Positions 8,136-16,552 of a stretch of DNA of 64,000 nucleotides are shown here, one piece after another. Numbering within the stretch: position 1 is the stretch's first letter; each line of letters starts with the position of its first letter. The notes beneath the pieces were generated by a model. It was not told the origin of the DNA, ran no database searches, and was given only the letters and a program-made list of their open reading frames with translations. The translations under genes and the position numbers were made by a program. The DNA comes from Spirosoma utsteinense (GTDB taxonomy: Bacteria > Bacteroidota > Bacteroidia > Cytophagales > Spirosomataceae), in the NCBI RefSeq assembly GCF_014282275.1, contig NZ_VFIA01000007.1:1-64000 (forward strand), in the 5' to 3' direction.

Positions 8136-9512
8136 ATGCAAACTGAAAAAACCAAGCAGCCAACGCGGGTAGCACGCCCACGTCTGAGCTTCTGGCAGAT
8201 ATGGAATATGAGCTTTGGATTTTTTGGTATCCAATATGGCTTCGGTCTTCAGCAGGCTAACATGAGCCCCATCTTTCGATATCTGAATGCAAACGAGTCC
8301 GAAATTCCAGCCCTTTGGTTAGCAGGACCAGTCACTGGACTATTGATTCAGCCCATCATCGGTGCCATGAGCGACCGCACCTGGTCACCGCGCTGGGGCC
8401 GTCGGAAACCGTACTTTCTTATTGGGGCCGTTATTGGCAGTATTGCGCTGATCCTGATGCCGAACTCGTCTACGTTATGGATGGCGGCTAGCATGATGTG
8501 GATGCTGGATGCAGGTTTAAACGCATCAATGGAGCCCTTTCGTGCGTTTATCGGCGATAAACTACCGGTCGAGCAGCGCACGGTTGGCTTCGCCATGCAG
8601 AGCTTCTTTGTTGGTTTTGGACAGACACTGGCCAATCTGATGCCCCGCATACTCCCCATTTTTGGCCTGACTATGGTGGCCACCGGCAGTAACGCTATTC
8701 CTGATATCACTCGCTGGTCCTTTTACATTGGTGCCGTGGCTATTGTGGCCGCCGTCATCTGGACGATGTACACCACCGACGAGTACCCACCGGAAGATAT
8801 GGTGGCTTTCGAGAAAGAGAAAAAAGAAGGGGGTGGCGTACTCAAAGCTTTTACCGAAGTTTTTCATGCTCTCCGGGATATGCCAACCACGATGAAACAA
8901 CTCTGGTGGGTCAAATTTTTTACGTGGTATGGTTTACCCCTTATGTGGCAGTACCTGTCGCTGGCTATTTCGCGGCATGCCTTCAACGCGCCAACGCCCC
9001 AGTCACCGGGTTTTGAGCGGGGTATTGAAGTAGGTAACGACTGCTTTGCATTGTTCAATATTGGCTGTTTCGGTATTTCGTTTTTCCTGCCTGCCATTGC
9101 CCGGCGCGTTGGTCGGCGCGAAACACACGCGCTGTTCCTCACCATTGGCGGACTGGGTTTCCTGTCGATGATGCTCGGCGAGGACAAGAACGTCTTCCTG
9201 ATCGGGATGGCGATGGTAGGGCTGGCCTGGGGTTCGATCCTGTCAATGCCTTATGTCATGTTGTCGAACTCGGTACCGGGCGAGCGCATGGGTGTTTACA
9301 TGGGCCTGTTCAATGGCTTCATCGTTGTGCCCCAGATTGTGAACATGATCACCATACCTTTTCTGTACAATAGTGTTTTGAAAGGTGACCCCCGTAATGC
9401 GCTTGTCCTAAGCGGCATTTGTCTGGTCCTGGCAGCAGCAGCCTGTTTCCTGGTTAAAGAAACCCCTGCCAGCGAAGCAGCCGCCTTACCGATCAATCCA
9501 GGCGGAAATTAA
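8136..9512 (+). CDS. MFS transporter, SLC45/sucrose-maltose type
   Basis: 458 residues with about 12 membrane segments. The WGRRKPY block after the second or third helix (about residues 87-93) is the RxGRR-type signature of the SLC45/plant-SUC-like MFS branch used for di- and oligosaccharide-proton symport. WNMSFGFFGIQYGFGLQQ at the N-terminus is typical of this branch in Bacteroidota. It is followed 150 bp later by a fructokinase-type kinase in the same direction, which supports a sugar-uptake role, possibly sucrose or fructose-containing. The substrate is inferred, not shown. Confidence 0.88.
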   Translation: MQTEKTKQPTRVARPRLSFWQIWNMSFGFFGIQYGFGLQQANMSPIFRYLNANESEIPALWLAGPVTGLLIQPIIGAMSDRTWSPRWGRRKPYFLIGAVIGSIALILMPNSSTLWMAASMMWMLDAGLNASMEPFRAFIGDKLPVEQRTVGFAMQSFFVGFGQTLANLMPRILPIFGLTMVATGSNAIPDITRWSFYIGAVAIVAAVIWTMYTTDEYPPEDMVAFEKEKKEGGGVLKAFTEVFHALRDMPTTMKQLWWVKFFTWYGLPLMWQYLSLAISRHAFNAPTPQSPGFERGIEVGNDCFALFNIGCFGISFFLPAIARRVGRRETHALFLTIGGLGFLSMMLGEDKNVFLIGMAMVGLAWGSILSMPYVMLSNSVPGERMGVYMGLFNGFIVVPQIVNMITIPFLYNSVLKGDPRNALVLSGICLVLAAAACFLVKETPASEAAALPINPGGN

Positions 9513-9534
9513 TGTACTTTTGACGCTCACTTAA

Positions 9535-9635
9535 GAAACCCTGCCCGTGACTGAAAGCCCTGGTAGTGGTTGAATAAAGCCATTAGGCCTGCCCATTCAA
9601 CCACTACCTGGGCTTTCAGCCACGGGCAGGGTTTC
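9535..9635. repeat. Long composite palindrome, copy B of dispersed family
   Basis: Outer arms 9535-9549 and 9621-9635 (15 bp, perfect); inner arms 9551-9575 and 9595-9619 (25 nt, one mismatch); loop 9576-9594. It shares the CCCTGCC-GTG outer word and the CCTGGTAGTGGTTGA inner word with copy A. It lies between two co-directional genes (transporter and kinase), so a pure bidirectional-terminator role is not enough to explain it. Confidence 0.85.
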
Positions 9636-9662
9636 CGGTAACGCTTCACCGTTCAACCTAGC

Positions 9663-10598
9663 ATGACTCCTACTTCTCGTCCTTACGCCCTTCTGTCGGT
9701 CGGTGAACTGTTAGCCGATTTTATTGGCCACCATGTTTCATCAAGTTTATTCGATGCGCCTGATTTTCGCCGGTATCAGGGGGGTAGCCCGGCCAACATG
9801 GCCGCAAATATGGCCCGGTTAGGCTGTTCTGCTGCCTTAGTCGCCTGCGTTGGCAACGATAATATTGGGCGTTATCTGATAAAACAGGTTTCCGAAGCGG
9901 GCGTCGACACGCAGCATATCACCACCGACCCACTAGCGCCAACCAGTATTGTAATTGTATCCCGTACGGCCGGTACACCTGACTTCATCGCTTACCGCAC
10001 CGCCGACTGCCAGATCAAGACGAGCCAGCTACCAGATTCTTTACTGGCGCAGGCAACCATTTTTCATACAACCTGCTTTGCCCTCAGCCGCCAGCCTGCC
10101 CAGGCTGCTATTGTTGATGCGGCCCGGCGTGCGCAGGCCGCCGGTTGCCAGGTTAGTATCGATGCCAATTACGCACCCAGCATCTGGCCCGACCGTAACT
10201 ATGCCCGGCGTATCATCAGCGAGTATTGTGCCGCCGGAGCGTTTGTCAAGATCAGCGAAGACGATGCAGCCCGAATTTACGGTGAGCCTCAACCGATAGA
10301 CCGGATTCTGAACGATTTCCACGAAATGGGGGCCTCCCTCATTTGCCTGACCCTGGGCGCCGAAGGGAGTCTAGTTTCGTATGAAGGGGGCAACAAGCAG
10401 GTGCGGATAACGGGCCAGAAGCTCGACGTGATCGACGCTACCGGTGCAGGCGATGCCTACTGGGCGGGCTTTCTAACCGCTTATATCGACGGTCACGCCC
10501 CCGAGCAGTGCGCCCGATCGGGAGCAGCCTTAGCCCGCATGAAATTGACCCGCTTAGGACCACTACCCTACAAAGTGGATCGGGAATCTATCTATTAG
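9663..10598 (+). CDS. PfkB-family carbohydrate kinase (fructokinase-like)
   Basis: 311 residues, ribokinase fold. The substrate-binding GGSPANMAANMARLG block lies at 40-54. The second PfkB signature DATGAGDAYWAGF (258-270) includes the anion hole and catalytic base D264. It phosphorylates a sugar, most likely fructose given the family resemblance and the adjacent SLC45-type transporter; 2-keto-3-deoxygluconate or another ketose cannot be excluded. The gene ends 40 bp before a 25-bp perfect inverted repeat. Confidence 0.9.
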   Translation: MTPTSRPYALLSVGELLADFIGHHVSSSLFDAPDFRRYQGGSPANMAANMARLGCSAALVACVGNDNIGRYLIKQVSEAGVDTQHITTDPLAPTSIVIVSRTAGTPDFIAYRTADCQIKTSQLPDSLLAQATIFHTTCFALSRQPAQAAIVDAARRAQAAGCQVSIDANYAPSIWPDRNYARRIISEYCAAGAFVKISEDDAARIYGEPQPIDRILNDFHEMGASLICLTLGAEGSLVSYEGGNKQVRITGQKLDVIDATGAGDAYWAGFLTAYIDGHAPEQCARSGAALARMKLTRLGPLPYKVDRESIY

Positions 10599-10639
10599 CA
10601 GAGTAGTTAGCAGCATGGGCTGGCTTTCCCAAAGCAACC

Positions 10640-10705
10640 GTAACAGAGACAGAACCAAGACGGGGATGAGTTGACCCCATCCCGTCTTGGTTCTGTCTCT
10701 GTTAC
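10640..10705. terminator. Strong bidirectional hairpin terminator
   Basis: Arms 10640-10664 and 10681-10705 are a perfect 25-bp inverted repeat with a 16-nt loop that contains a further short complement. It sits between the convergent kinase and lipoprotein genes and touches the lipoprotein stop codon. There is no T-run; termination is inferred from position and stem length. Confidence 0.75.
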
Positions 10706-11323
10706 TTAGTTCATACGGGCCAGCTTGTCGAGATCTATGTCCTCTAGTGTCGCCTTGAGCTTATCCATGCTGATACCACGGCCTTTGGCGGTAACCACAA
10801 ATCGTTTGTTTACCAATACAGCAATCTCTCCGCTCTTGTCGCGGTTATCGTACTTTTCATAGGATTTATAGTTACCCATGGTGCTGGTCTTTTCATAACT
10901 ATCATCGGTTTCTTTATCTACTTCCATCATCGACCAGGCGGCTAAACGCATCATCATAGGCGATCCTCCACCATCTACAAGTGTCAGCTCAATGGTCTCC
11001 GTATTATCATTATTGGCGTACTCGCCGGTTGCGGTTGAGATCGTGAATCCGGTTGCGCCATTCTTTTCACCCGTAGCTTCTTTACGGTCTAACCCGTCGG
11101 CATCGGCCGGAAGTAATGCTTTCAGATCCCGAAAATCAACGGTTTTAACCGGGCCATTTTTCTGCATAGATTCGGCCTGAGCGGCCATTTCTTTCAACGC
11201 ACCTACGGCACCCAGCGACGAAACCGACGCTTCTTCTGCCTTTTCCTCTTTCTCCTTTTTACCTCCGCAATTCGTCAACAGAGACAGGCAGGATAGCGCG
11301 GCCCACAGTAAACACGGTTTCAG
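10706..11323 (-). CDS. Hypothetical lipoprotein with non-standard start
   Basis: From the first possible internal start (TTG at 11278) the product is 190 residues, beginning MTNCGGKKEKEEKAEE. In-frame sequence upstream to 11323 reads as a hydrophobic leader (KPCLLWAALSCLSLLTNC) ending in a lipobox-like Cys, so the true protein probably starts there and is about 205 residues. The codon at 11323 is CTG, and it is preceded in frame by ATG-TAA (11329-11324). The mature part is a charged, possibly beta-rich domain of unknown function. The start is unresolved: CTG initiation, a sequencing error or a recent mutation are all possible. Confidence 0.7.
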   Translation of the reverse strand: MKPCLLWAALSCLSLLTNCGGKKEKEEKAEEASVSSLGAVGALKEMAAQAESMQKNGPVKTVDFRDLKALLPADADGLDRKEATGEKNGATGFTISTATGEYANNDNTETIELTLVDGGGSPMMMRLAAWSMMEVDKETDDSYEKTSTMGNYKSYEKYDNRDKSGEIAVLVNKRFVVTAKGRGISMDKLKATLEDIDLDKLARMN

Positions 11324-11481
11324 TTACATAATAAGCCAGGTTTAAATGATGAGATTAACTACTGATCAGCAACTTACGCATTCCTTCTTTTGAGCTATCA
11401 ATATTTTGAGTAAGCGTTATCACCACCTATCGACAAATCAGGTAATGCCGCCTGAAAGAAAGGCACCTAACGGAAGATGAA

Positions 11482-12732
11482 TTACTTCCGGCGGAAACGA
11501 TCGGCCGCGAACGGGTCTAACGGGAGGCTACTGGTTTGCCCGGTAACGGCTTCGGCAACCAACATACCGGTAGCGGGGCCGAGGCTAACGCCCATCATGC
11601 CGTGGCCCGTCGCCAGTGTCACGTTATTCAAATGACTTAGCCGGCCAATGTAGGGCAACCCATCCGGCGAACAGGGACGTAGTCCACGCCAGACGGTTTC
11701 GGTAGCAGGCTGGGAAACGGGCAAATCAGGATAATAGCGATTGATCGACTGAACAATACCCCGCACCCGATTGGTATTAACTGAGAGGTCGGTGCCGGCA
11801 ATTTCGAGCGTCCCGGCCAGCCTCACCTGTCCGTTCATGGGCGTAGCTGTCGCGCGTGCTTCAAGCATGATGGCCGGTATCTGAATGGTTTTACCGGGCT
11901 TTGGCACCATGAAGCTATAGCCTTTGCCACCCTGCAAAGGTAGGTTCAGACCCAGTTTACGCATGAGCTCTAGTGACCAGGCTCCAGCGGCCAGTACAAT
12001 TTCGTCAAATACGTACTCACCCGTTTTCGTCAAAACCTGCCTTACCGACCCGCCCTGCACCGTCAGGTCGGTCACCTGCTGGTTTTCCAATAACGTTACC
12101 CCCATCTGACGCAGCCGCGCCACCAGCGCCGGAATCAATTGATTGGGATAGATATGAGCATCGCCGGGGTAGTAAATAGCACCCCGCACGGTAACCCGTG
12201 CATCAGGTTCGAGGTCCTGCACCTGTTGCCCCGTAAGCAGTTGGGCTTCAACACCGGCCCGGTTAGCTACTTCGGCTTCCTCGGCCATTTCGTGCTCGTT
12301 TTCGGGAGTCTGGTAAAGCATGAACAAACCACGCTCCTGCCAGCCGAAGTCAAACTCGTCGGCCATAGCCAGTTCCTGATACCCTTTCTTGCTAAGCAAA
12401 CTCAGGTCGCGCAGAATAGGAATGGCCCGTTCAACATGCGCAGCCGTAGCGTGCCGGTGAAAAAGCCAGCCCCAGCGCATCAGTTCCCAGTTCAGACGTG
12501 GTTTCACGTAGAAAGGGCTGTCGGACTGGAACATCCACCGAATGCCCTTGGCAATCATTCCCGGCGCGGCCAGCGGAATGATATGGCTGGGTACAATCAT
12601 GCCCGCATTGCCATGCGAGCAGCTATCGGCAAAGGTTCCGTTGTCCAGAACGGTTACGTCGCAGCCTGCCAGACGCAGGTAATAGGCCGAGAACAATCCA
12701 CTCACGCCCCCGCCTATGATGCCTACTTTCAT
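11482..12732 (-). CDS. FAD-dependent D-amino acid oxidase/dehydrogenase, probably cis-4-hydroxy-D-proline oxidase
   Basis: 416 residues, DadA/DAO superfamily. The N-terminal MKVGIIGGGVSGLFSAYYL is a Rossmann GxGxxG FAD-binding motif. The C-terminal GHGMMGVSLGPATGMLVAE completes the FAD site. In context with the epimerase and the deaminase next door, the best assignment is oxidation of cis-4-hydroxy-D-proline to 1-pyrroline-4-hydroxy-2-carboxylate (LhpB/HypO role). A general D-amino acid dehydrogenase is the alternative. The start is the ATG at 12732; the extra three codons upstream begin with TTG. Confidence 0.85.
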   Translation of the reverse strand: MKVGIIGGGVSGLFSAYYLRLAGCDVTVLDNGTFADSCSHGNAGMIVPSHIIPLAAPGMIAKGIRWMFQSDSPFYVKPRLNWELMRWGWLFHRHATAAHVERAIPILRDLSLLSKKGYQELAMADEFDFGWQERGLFMLYQTPENEHEMAEEAEVANRAGVEAQLLTGQQVQDLEPDARVTVRGAIYYPGDAHIYPNQLIPALVARLRQMGVTLLENQQVTDLTVQGGSVRQVLTKTGEYVFDEIVLAAGAWSLELMRKLGLNLPLQGGKGYSFMVPKPGKTIQIPAIMLEARATATPMNGQVRLAGTLEIAGTDLSVNTNRVRGIVQSINRYYPDLPVSQPATETVWRGLRPCSPDGLPYIGRLSHLNNVTLATGHGMMGVSLGPATGMLVAEAVTGQTSSLPLDPFAADRFRRK

Positions 12733-12762
12733 CGTATTCAATTGATCAGTTAATGAGTCAGT

Positions 12763-12850
12763 CAGTTGATCAGTTAGTGAGTCTGTGAGTCAGTCCTGCG
12801 TCAGCTACTCATCAACTGACCGACTGACTGACTCACTAACTGATCAACTG
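12763..12850. repeat. ACTGA/TCAGT-word palindrome
   Basis: Perfect 21-bp arms at 12763-12783 and 12830-12850. The sequence between them, and that just left of 12763, is also built from GTCAGT, GAGTCA and ACTGAC words. It ends at the base before the epimerase stop codon, inside an otherwise tight operon. It resembles the 20063-20200 and 2010-2114 sequences in word content rather than in exact sequence. Confidence 0.75.
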
Positions 12851-13849
12851 TTAAATTACCTGGAAGCCGTGTACATAGGGATCGTCTTCGTCCAGTAAGA
12901 TCTGGTTGAAGCCATGGATGATGGCCCAGCCTTCGATACTTGGAATAATGGCCGGTTGACCACCTAACTCGGTTTCAGCCTCGACACGCCCAATGAATTT
13001 GGAGCCGATAATACTCTCGTGAATGAAATCATGCCCTGCCTTCAACCACCCCTTGGCATGCCATTGCGCCAGCCGGGCCGACGTGCCCGTCCCACAGGGC
13101 GACCGATCAATGGCTTTGTCGCCGTAGAATACCGCATTACGAGCCGAAGAAGTTGGATCCAGGGGGGTGCCGGTCCAGAGAATATGGCTCAGGCCGTTGA
13201 TCGTTGGGTTTTCGGGGTGAACGAACGTGTATTGTTCATTCATCCGCTGACGCATCGTTCTGGCCCAGGCAATGAGCTGCTCGCCTTTGTAATGCTCCAG
13301 GCCCGGAAAGTTGGGCTGCACGTCGACAATGGCGTAAAAATTACCACCATAGGCAACGTCTACCGTTAACGTCCCCAAATCGGGGCATTCGACGGTCAGG
13401 CCCTCAGCCGCCAGATACGATTTGATGTTCGTAATCTTTACCGACTTAACTTTTTTGCCTTCTTGCCGATACTCGGCCCGGACCAGCCCAGCCGGTACTT
13501 CGAGGTTCAGCACACCCGGCGTTTTTGGCGTTACAAGACCCTGCTCGATAGCCACCGTAACGGTCCCAATTGTACCATGCCCGCACATAGGCAGGCAACC
13601 CGACGTTTCTATGAACAGCACACCAACATCGTTGGCCGGGTCGCTGGGCGGATAAAGAATACTACCCGACATCATGTCGTGACCGCGGGGTTCGAACATA
13701 AGCCCGGTTCGGATCCAGTCATAGTCACGCAGAAAATGCTGGCGCTTTTCGCTCATCGTTGCCCCATTCAAATAAGGGATACTCCCACCCGTAACCACCC
13801 GAACGGGATTTCCGCAGGTGTGAGCATCGATGCAGAAAAATGATTTCAT
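12851..13849 (-). CDS. 4-hydroxyproline 2-epimerase (proline racemase family)
   Basis: 332 residues. Both catalytic cysteines of the two-base mechanism are present: C89 in PMCGHG and C252 in DRSPCGTGTSARLA. That points to a racemase/epimerase rather than the dehydratase branch, in which the first Cys is Thr. It interconverts trans-4-hydroxy-L-proline and cis-4-hydroxy-D-proline. It follows the deaminase gene by 11 bp and precedes the FAD oxidase, the arrangement expected of a hydroxyproline catabolic operon (LhpA/HypE role). Confidence 0.92.
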   Translation of the reverse strand: MKSFFCIDAHTCGNPVRVVTGGSIPYLNGATMSEKRQHFLRDYDWIRTGLMFEPRGHDMMSGSILYPPSDPANDVGVLFIETSGCLPMCGHGTIGTVTVAIEQGLVTPKTPGVLNLEVPAGLVRAEYRQEGKKVKSVKITNIKSYLAAEGLTVECPDLGTLTVDVAYGGNFYAIVDVQPNFPGLEHYKGEQLIAWARTMRQRMNEQYTFVHPENPTINGLSHILWTGTPLDPTSSARNAVFYGDKAIDRSPCGTGTSARLAQWHAKGWLKAGHDFIHESIIGSKFIGRVEAETELGGQPAIIPSIEGWAIIHGFNQILLDEDDPYVHGFQVI

Positions 13850-13860
13850 AGCGAGCCGGT

Positions 13861-14769
13861 TTACGAGAACTGGGGTAATTCAGGCCGATTGGCCAGCCCT
13901 TCGTTGATAATGGCCAGTACCCGATCCCGTTCGGTACCTACCAGCGGCAGGCGTGGCGCTCGAACATGCTCGGTACCGATACCCGCTCCCACCTCGGCCA
14001 GTTTGATATATTGAACCAGCTTGGGATGAATATCCAGTTCCAGCAAGGGCAGGAACCAGCGATAAATAGCGCGCGCTTCCTCAATCCGCCCGGCTTTAAC
14101 GAGTTTGTAAACGGCCACCGTTTCGCGGGGGAACGCACACACCAGGCCCGCCACCCAGCCATCGGCACCCATGACCAGCTCTTCCATCGCCAACGTATCG
14201 ACTCCGCACAAAATGCGAACCCGATCACCGAACCGGTTGCGCAGGCGCGTTACGTTCGATACATCACGGGTCGATTCTTTGACGGCCTGTATCGTTGGCA
14301 GCGCAATCAACTCGTCGAACATAGCAAGCGTTACTTCGATTTTGTAATCGATCGGGTTGTTATACAACATGATCGGCAGATCGGTGGCCGTAGCAATAGC
14401 CTTGAAGTACGTGCAGGTTTCGCGCTCGTCGGCCTTGTAGCGCATGGGCGGCAGTAACATCAGTCCACTCACACCTAGCCCAACCGCTTCTTTAGCAATG
14501 CGAACGGCTTCGCGGGTAGCGCCTTCAGCAATATTGAGCACCACCGGCACCTGCCCATCAACATATTCGACGGCCGTTTGCACCAGTGTATTCTTCTCCT
14601 CGTTTGACAATGTGCTGGCTTCGCCCAATGAGCCACCGAGGATGATACCATCGACACCGGCATCGAGTTGAGCTTGCAGGTTGGTGATAAAAGCCGGAAG
14701 ATCCAGCTCCTCTTCTACTGTAAATTTGGTCGTCAGGGCGGGAAAAACACCTTGCCAGTTAATTGCCAT
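13861..14769 (-). CDS. DHDPS/NAL-family lyase, probably 1-pyrroline-4-hydroxy-2-carboxylate deaminase
   Basis: 302 residues, TIM barrel of the dihydrodipicolinate synthase/N-acetylneuraminate lyase family. The Schiff-base lysine is K164 (QAVKESTRD) and the conserved tyrosine Y136 (MLYNNP); GGSLGEASTL (45-54) is the substrate carboxylate-binding loop. Together with the epimerase and FAD oxidase, the expected reaction is deamination of the cyclic imine to 2-oxoglutarate semialdehyde (LhpC role). It is the first gene of the operon, with a TAnnTTTG box 26 bp upstream. A semialdehyde dehydrogenase is not in the cluster. Confidence 0.88.
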   Translation of the reverse strand: MAINWQGVFPALTTKFTVEEELDLPAFITNLQAQLDAGVDGIILGGSLGEASTLSNEEKNTLVQTAVEYVDGQVPVVLNIAEGATREAVRIAKEAVGLGVSGLMLLPPMRYKADERETCTYFKAIATATDLPIMLYNNPIDYKIEVTLAMFDELIALPTIQAVKESTRDVSNVTRLRNRFGDRVRILCGVDTLAMEELVMGADGWVAGLVCAFPRETVAVYKLVKAGRIEEARAIYRWFLPLLELDIHPKLVQYIKLAEVGAGIGTEHVRAPRLPLVGTERDRVLAIINEGLANRPELPQFS

Positions 14770-14794
14770 GGAGTACGTAATTGGGGGTTATGAA

Positions 14795-14802
14795 CAAAAA
14801 TA
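14795..14802 (-). promoter_or_regulatory. -7 promoter box of hydroxyproline operon
   Basis: The minus strand reads TATTTTTG (TAnnTTTG consensus), 26 nt before the deaminase ATG. The -33 region has no obvious TTG element. Confidence 0.5.
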
Positions 14803-14872
14803 GAGAATGGTCAGGCATGTCATGTAAGTAACAGGCAGCAACTTAGAACTTGTGCCAGTCTGCGATAGAAGC

Positions 14873-16513
14873 TTACCGGCTAACCCGCTTGCTAAGGACG
14901 TAATAATTGGCATCCGGCGTCAGTGTAGTGATTTTTTTGTTGGCCAGCGTTTGCCACCGTTCGGTTGGGTTCAGCGACTCAAACGGTCCGGCCTCGTTCA
15001 GGCAGACCTGCACCGGCATATCGAATCCAGCAATGCAGTTGGCCCAGCGATACTGAACTCCATTTGCCACTGTACGGTATTCAAGCACTGGAATCCTGAT
15101 ATCGCGCAGGTATTGATCGAAGATCGGCTTTAGATCTTTACCCGTTTCCCGAATCATATACTGCTCGATCTGGCTGGTCGTTACGGTCTGGTGGTAGAAG
15201 GTTTTGTTCATACCCCGCAGTATCTGCCGCCACCGCTCATCGTCGCCAACGAGCTGCCGAATCATATGCAGCATATTACCGCCTTTATAATACATATCAA
15301 CCGAACCCGACTGGTTGACGTTGTAGGTTCCAATAATGGGGCTGTCATTGCGGATGTTGGCCCGGCACCCGATTACGTACTGCGCGCCGGCGTCCTTGCC
15401 ATAATAATACTCCGTGAACAGATTCTCCGAGTAATTCGTGAAACTCTCATGAATCCACATATCTGCCACGTCTTTATACGTGATGTTGTTGGCAAACCAC
15501 TCATGGCCCGACTCATGGACGATGATAAAATCCCACAGCAATCCCCAACCTGTTTTTGACAAATCGCGCCCCAGGTAGCCATTCCGGAAACCATTGCCGT
15601 ACGTAACCGAACTCTGGTGTTCCATGCCCAGATAAGGCGTATCAACCAGTTTATAGCCATCCTCGTAGAATGGATAGGGTCCAAACCAATGCTCGAAGGC
15701 TTTCAGCATCAGCGGCACCTGCCGGAACTGTGTCCGGGCCGAGTCGACATGTTCGGTAAGCGCGTAATAATCTACGGGCAGTGGCCCTTTAGCACCGGCA
15801 TACGTTTCGGACCAGTGTTCGTAGCGGCCAATATTGAGGTTTACGCCGTAGTTATTGATTGGGTTTGATACATACCAGTCGAAGGTACGGGTATGGTCGG
15901 TGTTGGTTGTTACCCGCCGAAGCTGCCCATTGGATACGTCCATGAGGTTTTCGGGAACAGTTACGCTGATCGCCATCGAGTCGGGCTCGTCGTACATATG
16001 GTCTTTGCAGGGCCACCATGCGCTGGCACCCAGTCCCTGACAGGCCGTTGCAATGAACCACTCGCCCCGCTTGTCGCGCGACCAGACCAGACCGCCATCC
16101 CAGGGCGGGCGTTTAGCTACCCGTGGCTTTCCTGCGTATACCACCCGGATAGATTCGGTCTGGCCCGGCTTCTGATCTTTGATCAGCGTAACAAAATAAG
16201 CGTTTCCATCCTGACGGACGTTGAGCGGCTTTCCGTCCTGCTCAACGCTGATTACGCGCAGGGGCCGCTGTAGATCGACCTGCATGGTCCGGCCCGGTTT
16301 CAGTACCCGGTACCGGATCGTTGTTGAGCCGCTCAACGTGCTGTCGTTGGTATGAACCCGAACGTTGAGGTGATAAAACGTTAGATCCCACCAGGCGCGT
16401 TCGGGCGTGATAGACCCCCGCAACGTATCGTCGTGCGTAAATGCAGCCTGTTGCCCTTTAACGACAACCGGCGTAAGGAGTAAAAGCAGTAAAGGGAAAT
16501 GAAGAAAACGCAT
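14873..16513 (-). CDS. M1 family metallopeptidase (aminopeptidase N-like), exported
   Basis: 546 residues with an N-terminal signal peptide (MRFLHFPLLLLLLTPVVVKG). It has the zinc motif HESGHEW (H333, E334, H337) and the third ligand E356 in WIHESFTNY. GMEHQ at 296-300 stands in for the GAMEN exopeptidase motif. It lacks the long C-terminal HEAT-like domain of full-size M1 enzymes and is close to the short bacterial forms. It lies 39 bp downstream of a DPP4-type peptidase in the same direction, so the two are probably one operon for extracytoplasmic peptide degradation. Confidence 0.93.
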   Translation of the reverse strand: MRFLHFPLLLLLLTPVVVKGQQAAFTHDDTLRGSITPERAWWDLTFYHLNVRVHTNDSTLSGSTTIRYRVLKPGRTMQVDLQRPLRVISVEQDGKPLNVRQDGNAYFVTLIKDQKPGQTESIRVVYAGKPRVAKRPPWDGGLVWSRDKRGEWFIATACQGLGASAWWPCKDHMYDEPDSMAISVTVPENLMDVSNGQLRRVTTNTDHTRTFDWYVSNPINNYGVNLNIGRYEHWSETYAGAKGPLPVDYYALTEHVDSARTQFRQVPLMLKAFEHWFGPYPFYEDGYKLVDTPYLGMEHQSSVTYGNGFRNGYLGRDLSKTGWGLLWDFIIVHESGHEWFANNITYKDVADMWIHESFTNYSENLFTEYYYGKDAGAQYVIGCRANIRNDSPIIGTYNVNQSGSVDMYYKGGNMLHMIRQLVGDDERWRQILRGMNKTFYHQTVTTSQIEQYMIRETGKDLKPIFDQYLRDIRIPVLEYRTVANGVQYRWANCIAGFDMPVQVCLNEAGPFESLNPTERWQTLANKKITTLTPDANYYVLSKRVSR

Positions 16514-16552
16514 GTAAAATACCAGATAAACAACGTAGTAGAAACAGGACTT

